DNA of 64,000 nucleotides from Mesaphorura yosii (taxonomy: Eukaryota > Arthropoda > Collembola > Poduromorpha > Tullbergiidae): assembly GCA_009869945.1 (NCBI GenBank), contig WIXG01000005.1, forward strand, positions 124,001 through 188,000. Reading direction: 5' to 3'. Under the pieces are notes generated by a model, which saw only the letters and a list, made by a program, of their open reading frames with translations, was not told where the DNA came from and searched no databases. Positions within the stretch are counted from its first letter, which is position 1. Every line of letters starts with the position of its first letter. Below are positions 13,601-27,200 of this stretch, in pieces. A program made the position numbers and the translations under genes.

Positions 13601-16600
13601 ATGTGGCCTGCCCGCCTTTTGAATCGTGCAAGCGAAGAATGAAAAAAGCAAATAAGTAATTTTAATTATGGCGCGCTTGTACACGTGCGTGCTCGAATTT
13701 GTTCAACAAATTCTTTGACGCGCACCGGATGATCTCGATCTCTGCTATCGTTTGCGTCGCGCGGATGGATGAAAAGAATGGCTGCTTTCATTTTAATTGG
13801 TATCCGGAGGCCCCAATTTAATTTTTGAAAGAATTCCCGCTGGTCGTATTTCAGGCAAAGTGCGCCATGGTCTGGTTAGCGTCCGACTAGCATTTAATGA
13901 AAGAACTCGAGACTCGTGGTGGCAGAAGCACTGCATTGCACTTTCGAGCACTTGGCCCTGTACAAAGTGTGTAATTTAAAGAATTGAAGAGAAATGTGGA
14001 AATTGCAGTGATAAAGTGGCACTTCTTGTTAGTTAACCATAAACCATTTGTTTTAACCCCGTTCATCATTTATAACGCTCGGCTGTTCCACTCGCGACTC
14101 GCTTTTATCTCGCACATGACAGAGACGGATAAAGCTCGAGATTTGTCGCGAATCCACACAAATTCTTTATTCTGACAGTCTTTTTCTATTTTTCGATTGA
14201 ACACTTTTACTATGAGACAGGAGACAAAGGTTACAGCGATCATGGCTTCTTGTGCTTTATCGTTTTCTTTCTCTTTCATTCGTTTTCCAGACCAAATGAC
14301 ATCATTTGCGGTGTGCAGCAGTTTGGAACCGGGTTCTGCTTCACTCTCGTGTACGCCGCTCTGCTCACGAAGACTAACCGAATTGCCAGAATCTTCAAGG
14401 CTGGAAAACAATCGGCACGAAGACCGTCATTTATCTCCCCGAGATCGCAGCTCGTTATCTGCGCCATGCTCCTCTCCATTCAGGTAAGGAAGCCTAAGGC
14501 TCAATCACCGTCAATTTTGCCTCATCCACGGCTGAAGTCAAAAATATGGCGATGCAATAATGATAAGACTGAAATATGCGAAAACGAATATCAGCTCAGC
14601 TCGAATTTTTGGCCAGTTATGCGTAGAATGAGACGTCATTTCACGAACTTGCGAAGCCGTCGGTCCAATTTGTTGTATCGAAATAAAACGCGTGCACAAA
14701 ACTGGCGACAGGATGCACGAAGGACGAGTGCCAATGAGATCCAATAAAAACGGGACATAAAATTTATTTGTTTCGCTTTCCTCATTTTAATGGCGCCTTC
14801 CTTTATTGGATGAAATATTGAGCTCACTTCCCAGTGTGGCTCTGCATTCATCTGCTACAGCACAGCATTTACAATGTTGATCGCGAATGTGTCTGGGGAC
14901 CATTTTATGGCTTTTGCAACTTCGCAAAAGCAAAAGCTTGCCACAGTTTTTGCGTTGCGTTGCGGCGCAGATAAAATATTACAAGTAGGCACCGAGTTCA
15001 TATGTGTAAATGATGAATGAATTCGATTCATCTCTTTAGCATGCCTGCGCTCCCTGTTTGTGGTGCCACTTTACATTGTTTATCAGGAAAGATTACACGC
15101 ACTTGGCTTGTGAGTACAAAATGGAAATTGCAACCTTTCACTTTATAAATGTGTTTTCTTCAGAGGAAATTAATCAAAAAACCAACCAAGTTTTCATTCT
15201 ATTATCGAATCACCAGCGTAATAGAACAAAGAGTGACTCAGCCACAACCGCCGACTCCATTCAAATCGGCTGCACCATATTGCAGCTGTAACAAAAAGAG
15301 CCATGGACGAGCACAGAAGCAGCTAGGCTGCGTATGGCAATCTGCCATTGCCCAATCACACTACCCGGTTTGGGATTCACAAGCTTCGTTTCGTGTGACC
15401 TGCGACTGTGGCTTTGTTCATTGTCAGACAATGTTTCATTGAAATTTTCCCCGAAAATTACATTCAATATGAAGACCAGCGAAGCGACTGCGACTGTTGT
15501 AATTGATGGGTTAAAATTAGATTGAAATTTTAATTCACTTTTGATATAATCAATTTTAAATTATGTTGATAAACGGCGCGGTGAATTATATCAGATTTTG
15601 CTTTCACTCAGCGCAGAGCGCGAGTGCGCGGCCTGCCGTCATAAGCTGGATAATCATTAATCACTGAGTTGAAGCTGGCCTTCAGCGACTTCGGCTTCGC
15701 GTCTTGTCGCGCCCGTGAAGGTCGCTGCGGAAATTAATTTCTTTCTTCTTTGCTAATGGTTCGCAGGTCATCATCAACGTGGTGTGGATGCTACTTCAGC
15801 CTCCAAAAGCAATGCACTTCTACCCCGTGCGCGAAATGAACCTGCTGGTATGCAACACGTTCCTGAACGCTGCCTACACGATCGCTTTTGCGTACCCCAT
15901 TCTCCTGATTGTCGTCTGCACCGTGTACGCCGTGATGACCCGTAAAATCCCAGAAGCTTTCAACGAGTCCAAGCACATTGGGTTCACGATGTACACGACC
16001 TGCGTGATTTGGATCGCGTAAGAAAATAGAACAGCAAAAGCAAAGTCTTCAAGATAGAAGCGTCTAGCATGTGATGATTTTCTTTATTTTTTCTCCCAAT
16101 TCTTAGGTTCGCCACCATCTACTTTGCTAGCAGTAACCAGGTAAGTAATCGAACAATTAAAAGTTTCGCGGAGAGATTTGCGGTCCCACAGCCGAGACGA
16201 GAGCTCCGAATCCCACTTTAATGAACCATTTCGCCAGTAAATTCTTTCAGAACAAGTTAGCTACTTCTCTGCATGTACAGGTCCATAGATTCCATGTCAG
16301 CAGCGGGCGAGACTGGCTCCACGCCACGATGCGGGAGAGAGCATTACAGCATTACAACTTTTGTCTTTTAATATTAAATTATTTCGTGCAGAATTTCTCT
16401 TTCCATCAGCATCTCGCATCGAGTTTCAGTTTCGCGTACGTGTACTCGTGCTCTCAGCAGAAAGTTAGTTTTGCCATCCCCTGGCCTTCTCTCTGCCAAC
16501 TAATCTCTGCCCAACTTTATTTGGCCATTCAATATAGATAATCACACTTAAAGCAGAGTTTGAGTTGAACTGAGTTTGGCTTGAACGAGAAGTAAATACT

Positions 16601-18218
16601 GCACTGCAGCGAGAAGCATTAGCGTTAGCTCAGGCTAAGTTTGGTGGATGGATATGGATTCTGGATGATTCTCGTCCAGGCCAGGCCACCCTGTGAGTCT
16701 GACTGAGGTTCCCTGTCTGCCCGTATTTGAGTATTTGCGGAGAAAGCTCATCGTCATAATGTGCAATGTGTCTGGCAGAGTTTGAGTTTACCCAGTCAAA
16801 AGAGTTTTAATCCTTCTCCGACAATATTAATGTTTTTATCCACCACGGCCACGAACGAACGGCCACGGTCAGCGCGGCGCCACGAACGCGGTCTAAATTA
16901 ATTTTGCTGTGGGTTTCGAATTGGATCGAGGAAGGTATAAAATACAGCTTCACCTTAATTATGCACTCCGCTCCAGCGGATCAGGCCACAGATTACCCAG
17001 CCACGCACCTTTTACGTGGGCATTGACTAATTTGCCTCGGATCCCAGCCACTTTTCAAATCCCTCTCATTCTTCACTGCCTCTGACGTCGACCGACTGAC
17101 AGCGGATTTGCATTTCGTATTTTGTATCTTTCACCTGCCTGCGACTTTGCCATCAAGCTAACAGTAACGGGCAAAACCAACTTTCTTAGGAGTCATAAGT
17201 TGATTAAGCTAATTTAAAGTGCGAGGTGAAGCTCGCCTGCTTAAAGCCTGAGAAATGGGGTCTTAAAGTGGGAAGTTTCGCACCGGTTTAAAACGGATGC
17301 AGCCGAGCGTTTTAATTAATGAGAGCTGGCGGAGATCCTTTCCTATTAAGCCTCGCTCCGCTCGACCGCTGAGCTGTTTAGCGGGCATCCTTGAGATTAA
17401 TGCCAGGAAAATTTCGAGCTCTGTCACTCAGTCGCCTTTCATTCTTGCAACGATGTATCTCATTTTCGACCTTGTCTGTTCAAGGTCGCTCTTCGCTTCA
17501 CGAGCATGACAATCTCAATTTCCCTGAGTGCCACTGTGATGATTATCTGCCTCTTCTCTCCGAAACTCTACATCATCCTGTTTCATCCGGAGCGGAACGT
17601 GCGACAGAGCATGATGCCAAATGCTAATCGACAATCAATGGGAACCAATGCGACAGGTTATCATGGCGGGCACGGGCCTCACGGCACACCGTCGCAAACC
17701 ACAGGTGGAGTCCCGACTATTCCACTGCACGTGATTCATCAAAATCATGTGGGATTTGTCGAGAAGATTGATTGCGGGACTCAATACGACGATGACGGTA
17801 AACAACTTCGCGAGAGATAATGATAATCCACTGCTAAGCGGTATTTTGTATGCGAAATCGCATTGTAGGTAAACTCGAGGTGGAATACGGGGCCTCAGGT
17901 GACGAGAAATTGCGGCAACTGCGTCAAGCCCCAGACTCTGCCGGTGACGGTGGGGGAGATGGAGATGCTACACAAGAGCAGAAGCACAACATCGGCACGC
18001 AAACGGAGAGCAACGTCAACAGCAGCAACTGTACCGACACTTCGCCGGAGCTGGAACTGAACGGATTAACCGATCCGTCTGTGAATACTCCCATTTCAAA
18101 TTGCTCAACGAATTATAGCAAAAATCAATTTAGTCCAAACGATCTCGTTAATCCAACAACGTTTATTATTGGTGCTCCTTCTCCGAGCGCGACGGACAAT
18201 GACAACGTGCTCGTGTAA
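4639..18218 (+). CDS. Metabotropic glutamate receptor, mXR/mangetout-like (5' partial)
   Basis: Class C GPCR of the neuronal plasma membrane. Exons: 4639-4799, 5563-5733, 6959-7103, 7524-7772, 8955-9129, 9222-9328, 9995-10141, 11393-11523, 11739-11851, 13128-13310, 14291-14483, 15767-16017, 16107-16140, 17485-17797, 17869-18218. All junctions are GT-AG and in phase, giving 906 residues to the TAA stop. Order: Venus-flytrap domain ([27 protein letters not shown]), cysteine-rich domain in exons 11393-11851, then seven membrane segments ([52 protein letters not shown]). The lobe sequence resembles group I mGluRs, but the lysine that holds the glutamate side-chain carboxylate (Lys409 in mGluR1) is Asn (9274-9276), as expected for the arthropod mXR class. 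The tail is about 160 residues, has no Homer-type PPxxF motif and ends in NVLV. Signal peptide and first part of lobe 1 are missing at the left. Confidence 0.93.
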
Positions 18219-21200
18219 ACGAACATGAAACTCCAGTGAGACTAAATTGCATTTGAGAGAGGGCAGACATTTTGAGAATTGAGATGCTGCTCCTGATAAG
18301 CAAAGTGCCTATTTATTATGCATATTGGTGATGGTGACACTTCTATTAGGGCCAAGTGAGTGCTTGAGCAAGAATGGAGATGCTTAAAATGGTGCACTGA
18401 GGAAGAAATATAAATTTAATTTCACATAACGTGTAATTCGACTACGACGCGAATAATGATCCTTTAAGTTACTTTACTCCGACGCGACGTGGAATTTTTC
18501 CAGCAAATTGCATTTCACAACTCCTCCGAGTCAAGTGCAACGTGTCACTTTCAAGAATGATGAATTCTTCCGACGCGTGCTCCACGTGCAGTTGAGTGTC
18601 GAGGTCGAAGTCGCACTGTAACGAAGGTGAGTTAATACTTCGTTATTCTTATTATTTTTAGGAAATTGCCAATTTACCTTTCAATCCTGCAACGTGGTGC
18701 TTTTACTTTCAACACTTCCACGCGCTGCTGCTTCTTTTTGTGGAGGCTGAACAAAATTGTCATTTCAGAAAATTACAAAGTTTTACGTGCATATTAATGG
18801 AGTAGACGGGATAAGTTATGCAAGGAGATTGTACAAACTCAATTTTTGCCGACTCGTCTCGACCCTCTTGCGAGAGAAGCATTAGTTATGCAAAATAGGA
18901 GTGACATGAAAAGTGCCTGGGCCTCAGCTTCTTAGCCACGGCAAGCCGCGACAGAGAAAGTTTTTCCAGGAAGACGCGAGGAAATACTTTGAATAGAGTA
19001 TTGATTAAGTGCAGAAGAAAAGAAGAAAATCGAAGAATGAGTCAATTCAAAAATCAACATTTGAAGATTCGAGCTTCCTTCCTGATTTCCTACGCATTAC
19101 GTATAAAGCCCAAAGCCGCAGTGGATTAGCTTTGAACTGCTTCGCTTTATGCCAGACTTCTACGTACACGAAACCATTTTTAAAAGACCATGTCGCACTG
19201 CCATTGTGCCTTGACTTGAACGTATGATTCATGGTTCCCAGATTTTTCCGACAAAAGAAATGCGGGAAAAGTACACCAACTGCCAACTTGCGATTTAGAT
19301 CGTCAGTGGCAAGGCAGAGAAAAGTACCGCTTCAGGAAGCAGTGACCACGACCACAAACGACAAAGTGGACCATTCGGGTCCGTAATGCCCATTTTTCCA
19401 TCCGCTTAGTCTCTGCCGGCTTGGGATCGAATCGAATAAAGTATCTTTGAGATTGTGCACCGGAACCACACAACTGGAAAGATATGTAGTCACTAGAGAA
19501 CTTGAAGTGGGGAATATTCAACAGAAGTGGCTTGGCACCGACCAGGGCTGGAAATTGGAGCTAGACCTGAGACTAACTTCGAGGCGAGTTGATTGAAACA
19601 GTGAATCAAAGGAAGCATTAACGAATCCGGAGAGGACAAACCTACATGCACAGATAGAGCAGGCAGAGTCATGGTGTCGTCGCCCCTAGTCATAGTTCAA
19701 AGGAGCCACAAAGTGTACTCTCATTTTCAAACGGCGAATGCTTCGGTGCATAATCAATAAGTCACTGACGCAAATAGTGCACTTTGCGCTTTCACGGTTT
19801 CGGCTCGGAGTCGTCCTGAAGTTTGAACCATTCCGATTTGGTCAACTTCAACAAGCGTGATAAATTATCTACAAGCGAGGCAGAGCATTTTACCTGAGAG
19901 TTAGTTGAAAGGCTGCGACTGTGACGCAATACTTAATTAAGGGAAATTCGTGCTGGCTTTTGTTTGTTCCTGAAGAGGCCCAATTAAGCCCGTCTTTTTT
20001 TAACTTAAAAGGCTAATTCTAGCCATTCTCTCAAGTAGAGTCGGGTCTTGATTAAACTGTCACAGGAATAAGCGCGTTATTAATTCAACTTTCTTCATTC
20101 AATTCTCTGTCCCTCTCTGACCATAAATAACTTTTTCTTGTACCTGTTGAAGGAGAAGACGAAGACATTTGAATCTGTAATGCTCATTTTGCAACTTTGG
20201 GCTTGGGAAATATTTCCATGAGTTGCCGTCCCGAACAAGCGCATTATTAGCGCTGCAGGGTGTATGCAAAAATGCTTTATAAGGAAAAATGTAAACTAAA
20301 GGAAAAGTAAAAAAGTTCAACTTTTCCTCTTTGCTTGCTTTTCCTGTCGAGTCGAGTCGAGAATATTCCTCAGAACGATCGCAAAAAGTGAATTCTTCAA
20401 AATCCACTCGCGTAGGAATACTTTCATTTAAATATTTTACCTCTTCTCTTTTTGTGCTTGCTGCTCTTTCCCTAAACATGCGAACGTGCCGCCACGGGCA
20501 CTTTTATTCAGTCAGATCAAAGCTGGTTGACTTTTTATTTATGGCCTGGGGCATCACCCCAAACACAATATTATCAATAATCCGTGCGCGGCGCTGTCCG
20601 ATCGCATTGTTCTTCAGTACTTATTCATCCAACGCGCTATTCAAAGCACTTAGAGGAATTCGAATTGAAATACGAATGCGATATTTGCACTTTGTTTCGT
20701 GTTATTGCATTTTGTATGCACGTGAGAGATGGACGGACGATAAAATTCGGGGAATGACATGACGAATGAGGCCTTGCCGTTGCTTTCTCTCGCTCTGGAA
20801 CAAAATGAATGCTACAAATTGAATATCAGTGATGCATATAGCGGATAGCGACACCACCTTCCTCTGGTATGTTCCTACTCAGGTGTCACGGAACTGCACT
20901 GCAGTTATCGTGTTTTATTGAATTTGCAATGCTTATGCATTGTACATGCAAGTGACCTCTGAAAAGTCCTAATAATTCAGTTAAAGTATCAATTGACAGT
21001 TACTCGCTTTTTTTTGTGTTAGGTTTTAATTATTCATACCTCTTGAAAATGTAAAGTGGACAGCCACGTGTGAAAAATTAAATTTTTAGTGTACAAATGC
21101 AAGAATATTGTCCCAGTGAACAAAGGCTTCGTTTTCGTTCTGGCTACTGCAATGTATCTTCTGTGCATGAGTTACGCTTGGACAAAGTGTTTCAGATGCA

Positions 21201-24200
21201 TAGGCTTGCTTTGCTCTTCCTTCCTTCTTTGTATGGTGGTGAAAGAAAATGGGAAAGGAAGTTTAGGGTTTCTCACGTTCCAATGATTTTCTCCACTTTA
21301 TTCCGCCCTGCTGCACACACATATGCAGTGCCTTGCCTTGGCTGCTGCCGCTTACTGGGACTGGGAGCCTCGTACTTAGCTTATAACTTAATGGTTTTTG
21401 GTTAGATCCGTGACATATTCTAGCATGTAGCCCATTTTCCCTGCATTATTACACTCTCAGAGTATTCGTGCTGGAGAAATGATGATAATAATACGCGCCC
21501 GTGTTCATACATGCATACATTACGCAGCCCTTCGCTTGAGATGCTGGTTTCTTTTTCTTTATTATATTTTTCATTTTGCATTAGTGTTTACTCACCTCAG
21601 CAGAAAATGGAAGCAACCTCCGCAAACAGCAGTCGGATGCAATGCGGAGGCACGTAAATATGAGGACCACCGAAAATGAGAATTGAATGGGACCACTGTA
21701 GCGTGTCTCCTAATGTATTCATTCAAAGGCAACCACTCGTGATGGTTGTCGCCATTCAGAGAAGAAATGCACAATGAGCCAAAGTCAGAGTAAATTGGAA
21801 GTTGTGTTGCTCGGTGCAGAAGTGCAGTTCGTGATAAGGCAGGCACAGGCACGGCTTTTGACAAGAAAATTCAAGAAAATATAAAATTGGGTCGTTCTTC
21901 CCCAGCAGCCAGCGTTCAGGAGCAGAAATGTTTTATTGCCTTACCTTTCCCGTCTGCATGCTCTGGCAAACTAAATGCTCACTTGTAAATCTTTCATGCT
22001 GAATGCAGATTCCGACGCAGAGGTACCCGGTTAAACACGGCAGCTCGGCGTGGCAATCGAGTTAAAATCTTCAGCTCGACTGAAGCGATGGCAATTTATA
22101 CAATTTATCGCGGATTAGAGTCGAAAATCGTGGCCTCACGACACAAGACGCAATAAATTGCGTCTCGCCAAGCCAAACGGTTGAATTCATGCATTCACTC
22201 ATCGAAGATCCACCATCCACTCGATTAGCGAAATGTCACGTGGCTGTGGCTGCACTCAGCGAGAGATAAGAAATACATATTGCTTGCGAAAAAATGAGCA
22301 GCAGGAGAAAGCTTCTTCAGTTCAGCGTTCAGCGCATAATGATGCTGAAAAGTGAAGAGGATAATACACTTAAGACGCCCGTGCCGTGAAAGAGACGAGA
22401 GAATGCATGGCGAGGCAGACGGCACTTCAAGCGATGTGAGACAGAAAACATTAGATTAGTGCCTGCAGTCTGTAACTATAACCCACAATTCATAGCTAAC
22501 GCTAACGCTGAGGAAAGCTAACGCACTGTGAATACCATTATACAATTTGATACGCTTACGCGGTGGAGGTGGTGGGACTACAACTGCAAATAAGCAATAT
22601 GAAAAATGCTGTGCGTACTTTTACTTTTCTTCCACTTTCTCCATGTCTCTACAAATATGAATAGGGAAATAAGTTGGTAAACTTTTTGAATGTCAACTCA
22701 ACCAAAAGTTAAATGTCTCTTATCATCTCCTTCCCGAAATATTTTCTATACATACGCAGGCAGGCGCCCATGCTGGTAGGCGTTTTAGCTTCTTTTCTTC
22801 CTCCTACTCGCACTCTTATGCAGAGTACAAGCAGCAGCTGCAGCTGCGTCATCATCTTGAAATGAGTTGAGGAAAATTCCGAAGCTCACTTTTGTGTTCT
22901 TGAAACGGTCCAATTATCCCAAATGACTCTGAGTAACCGGACAAAGGTGAACTGACGCTCTAGCTCATTTTTTCGGAGTAGAGTCGATGGAAAAGTTGTA
23001 AAAATGATGCGAAAGTAAAGATGATCAATATTGTTCTTGCATAGGTGAAAACTGCACAACCGCATCATGGAATGCATTTCGGTGTTCATTTTAATAATGC
23101 TATCGGCGAGTAGCTGTGGTGGATGATTTGCATTATGAAGAAAGGGAAGAAGCTACATTAACTTTTGCAATATAAAAAGTGATGATTGACCAAAAAAATC
23201 GAATTTGAGCTTAGTATTATAGAGAATCCGCATTATTCGAATATAATGCAGAAGAAAAGTAACAACGTTTGGTTTTTCTGTTTTAGTTGCCGCAACAGCT
23301 TTTGCATTATTCCTTGTTCGAATACAATAATACAACTCACTTAGGTTCAAAGAGAACTATAGGAATTTAATGCGTTGACACTCTCTTGGTCCGAATTTAT
23401 GACCCCTTTTTCTCTGTTTCTTTGTGCAATCATGTCTCGTAGTCGGACGGTGTTGTATTGCACTGGCCAATCATTAATTCTTAATGAAATCACTCCTTGG
23501 CTTGGGTGTTCTTTGGTATTTTCCCAATTGTAATTGATTCCAAGTCAGAAGTTCAGAAGTTAAGACAATCACTTTCTGCGCAAAACAAAAGTTGAGGTAC
23601 TTTCTGACCTTCCACAGGCTTGCAAGGTGAGGCTGTTAAATTGTGCCGTGGAGAGATAAATTTTACAACGCTACGATTAATTTCGTCGTAAACACTTGAA
23701 AGCTTTCTGATGGCTCACCACTCACGGTAAGGCACGGCGCGTTTCGTCAGATCACGCTGGTTGGTTTACCTGAATTGCTGCACTGCTCTTTGGGTAATGG
23801 TCACGGCAAGCGTTCCAGCATGTTGAGGTCGTATAAAACCAATGTCTTCATCGGATGTTAATCCAAGCCTTTATCTTTCTTTTAAGCCGCGGCTGCGGTG
23901 TCCCATAAAATTTTATGTGTTGGTTTCCAGACCGGCGACCACCCTGCCCCAGTTTAAGCACCACTGGTCGGTCGATGAGCTCACCCGTCGCCCGCTCTTG
24001 CTCCTTTCTTTTACCTTGCCAAACTTTGGCCTTTGGTCGGTGCACCACCGAATTTTAAGTTGGTTTCACTCGCATTTTCTCCAATAGTTTTCCCTGTCGA
24101 AGTAGAACAAAGAAATCAATTTGCAGAAAGCAATTTAAGCAGGGTAAGCAAGGGAAAGGTAGTGATGTTGTGTGGCAGGTGCGCAATACCTTTCAGGCAG

Positions 24201-27200
24201 TCTTTTTATTCAATTTTGTATGAAATGTAGTTATAAGTAACCTGTTACGACAAACAAACTGGCTGTCTTGATCTTTTTTGGGTTCCACTTTGCATTTTCA
24301 AGTTGCTGCTTGCGACTGTGACATTCCGAATTTAATAAAGGCAAAGTCGTCTCTCGCTCTCCGAGCGAAAAAGAATTTTATGAGTTCCTTCTTTAATCTT
24401 GGCTCAACTGCAATGCGATGCGAGTAAGAGTGGCTCTCAGAATTTGAGATTGGAGCTTGAGGTCGGTGAAATGTTGACCTAATCCGGGCTGCGTGCATGT
24501 GTCAGGGGATCTGAAATGATATCTTCATTACCATCGAACTGCGTGTGCACCTAGAAACTCTGACATCTCCTTCAAGAGGCAATTTTGCCATTGGAAATCA
24601 TTTCGAATGAGAGCTAGAATCGTACGTGTTCGTGTTATTGCGAAAATCGAAATGGGAATGAGATTGACAAATCGAAATCAAAGTCAAAGAAATATGTCAG
24701 GCAACATGTCAGCACATCTGAGTCACAGGCAGAGCAGATGAAAGGTGAAATTTGAATGTTGCTGCAGCACAAGAAAAAGAAATAAGAAAATGTGTATGTG
24801 AATGTGATTTGATTATTTTTTCCTGTTTCGTCTGCGTCTGTTTAAAATTCTAGATTTGCTTTACCCACCAAGGAAAGTCAAATGAGATGCGAGGTGCAGC
24901 GCGGAAAGGTTCATAATATTAGAAATTATGTTTCTCGGTGTCATTTTCTGTTTCTAATCTAAAAATCGCACGTAATCCACATAATCGTATTGTCAGTTGA
25001 ATCTGTGTGCATTGCTTTTATGCTCCTTCGTAATGTACACGTATCATTGCGAACCTATTCCAACAGTCATTTGCAATGACCATTTGCCATTACGAGAATC
25101 GCGAACGACCTGCGTCCGTGCGCCTTACCAGGAAGAAAAGGGCAAGCTGGCAAAGAAAAAAGAATACACGACGAGAATACAAATCATCATCATCACACGG
25201 GCTATCAAATAACAAAGAAGAAATAGCAATAATACACTTCACTACGGCATCGGTATTGTTATGTGCAGACAAAAATGCTCACTCCACCAGAAAGCAAAGC
25301 AAAAGTTGTGTCCAAGACTTTTGCGAATTCCCTCGAGGAACTCGTCTGTATTTTGTTCTCTTAAATATTGCCAAGGTACACGAAACGAAACAGAACCACT
25401 AAGACAAGGGAAATAGCTGAGTAAGATTTTTTATTTTCTTCGTGAAAAGTTCACGACTTTGCCTCGACGGGTATTACAAAGACAGAGATTGAAACGCTCA
25501 AAACTATAACGAGGGCACTAATCGTTAACATTGGGAATCCGCGACTGCAGCCACTACCAGCTGCATTAGTATTCGGCTCAGATTCATTCCACCTTTCTGC
25601 ACTACACTACCTGCACTGCGTTGCATTGTTTCAATGATGAATTAGGCTCGTGAGTCGCGACTACCTGCGCACTGATTTCTGCCGAATTGCCCAAGTATAA
25701 GTTGACTTCGACTTAGTTTCCGATCAGAGAGTACGTGACTCACAGTTGTGGTCTGCTAATTTCTAAATCCGACTGCGGATCCCGCTTCATTCATTATTCA
25801 TGCAATTTAGACGTTAATTCGTAATTCCGCTTCGCATTAAAAGTTTCAATGACAGACGGCAGCAGGCTGACGTTGGCATTTGCACGTACATTTCACTTAA
25901 CTTTCGCTAATCAGAGCAAATCTCTTGCGCCCAACGCCCGCAATACGCGCTATTCGCTCGCTAAGTGGCTGTCATTTCGGATTCTCCACCGAGACTCTGC
26001 TTCTGCAAGCAATTGAGCATTGCCTGAAACTAAACTAATTTACTGAGATGTCTGACAAGGCCATTTTGACGTCGTCGTTTATTAATTTAACACTGGCAGG
26101 AGAGGGCTCGTGTGGGTGTCAGTGCTCATTTTCTGGACATAACAGTACTCGAGTCAGCATCAGATTCAGCCTCAAGTGTGGCAGGAAGGAAAGCGGTTGC
26201 TTATTATTTGAGACGAGGAAACGAGAAAAGGAAGTACTAGTTTCATTTTTATGAGGAGTGAAATTTGACACGACGACTTGGAGAAAGTGTTGGATTGCTA
26301 CCAGCACCAGGAAAAGGGCTCACCGACGCGATGCAATGTGCGGATGAGCTTACAATAACAATACGTATTTATACCCGTGTTCTATTATCACAGAATGCGA
26401 TACAAAGTAGATTAGCAGAGCATAGCGAGCAGCAAATAGTCCCCGTATGCTCAGTTGAGAATGACTCTGACCGACCATACGGAAGCGTGCAGTGCAATTC
26501 GTTGTCTCGTTCTTTATTCGAGTCATACATCATCAAAAATCCAATTTCCTTCCTGTGTGTTTGATGCTTGCCTCTTGCTATTCCATTCTCTCATCTTCCG
26601 CAGACATCTTTCTTTGTGCTGCAACCCTTTCAAATGCTCCACCGTTCAAATGGGCTGGCTCACTTTTGGCCGTCGGTCTCTTCACTTTGGTATTCTTTTG
26701 ATTTGTATTCTCGTGCTACTTGATGTTCTCAGGCTCAGTCAGTCAGGCCCACTCGTACTCCATAACAAAGTAACTCGGAATTCTATTACTTTGCTTACAC
26801 AAAAGTTGAAATGGAATGTCCATCCCAGACATCTGCTGCTCTCGTATTCGTATTGATGGGTTCTGCTGGAATCCATCAATGGAGTAAGTGCTTGTTTGAG
26901 GTCTTTGTAAATTCCGTCTCGTGCTCCGCTCTGTCTTGTCTTGTTTGCTCTACAAATCTTGGAAGAAAATCCATTTCTCTTACGCACCGCACGAGATGTG
27001 CGCCGCTGCAACCCTGCCTTGACGTGGCGAAGCTGCGCCGCGAGTGCGGGTGCCAGAAAGACACTTGTTTGATTCCCATTTAATTTGGGTTGTAATTTCC
27101 CATTTGTTGATTAAAGTCCGGCGGGCAGAGACTTTAATGGAATAATCCGTGGAAAAATGGTAATCAAATCCGTCGATGTGCCGAGTCTTTAGGTGCGACG

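Noticed and set aside
14250-14747. A 165-codon plus-strand frame overlapping an mGluR exon
   Set aside because: Only 14291-14483 is the real exon; the rest is read-through into the intron.
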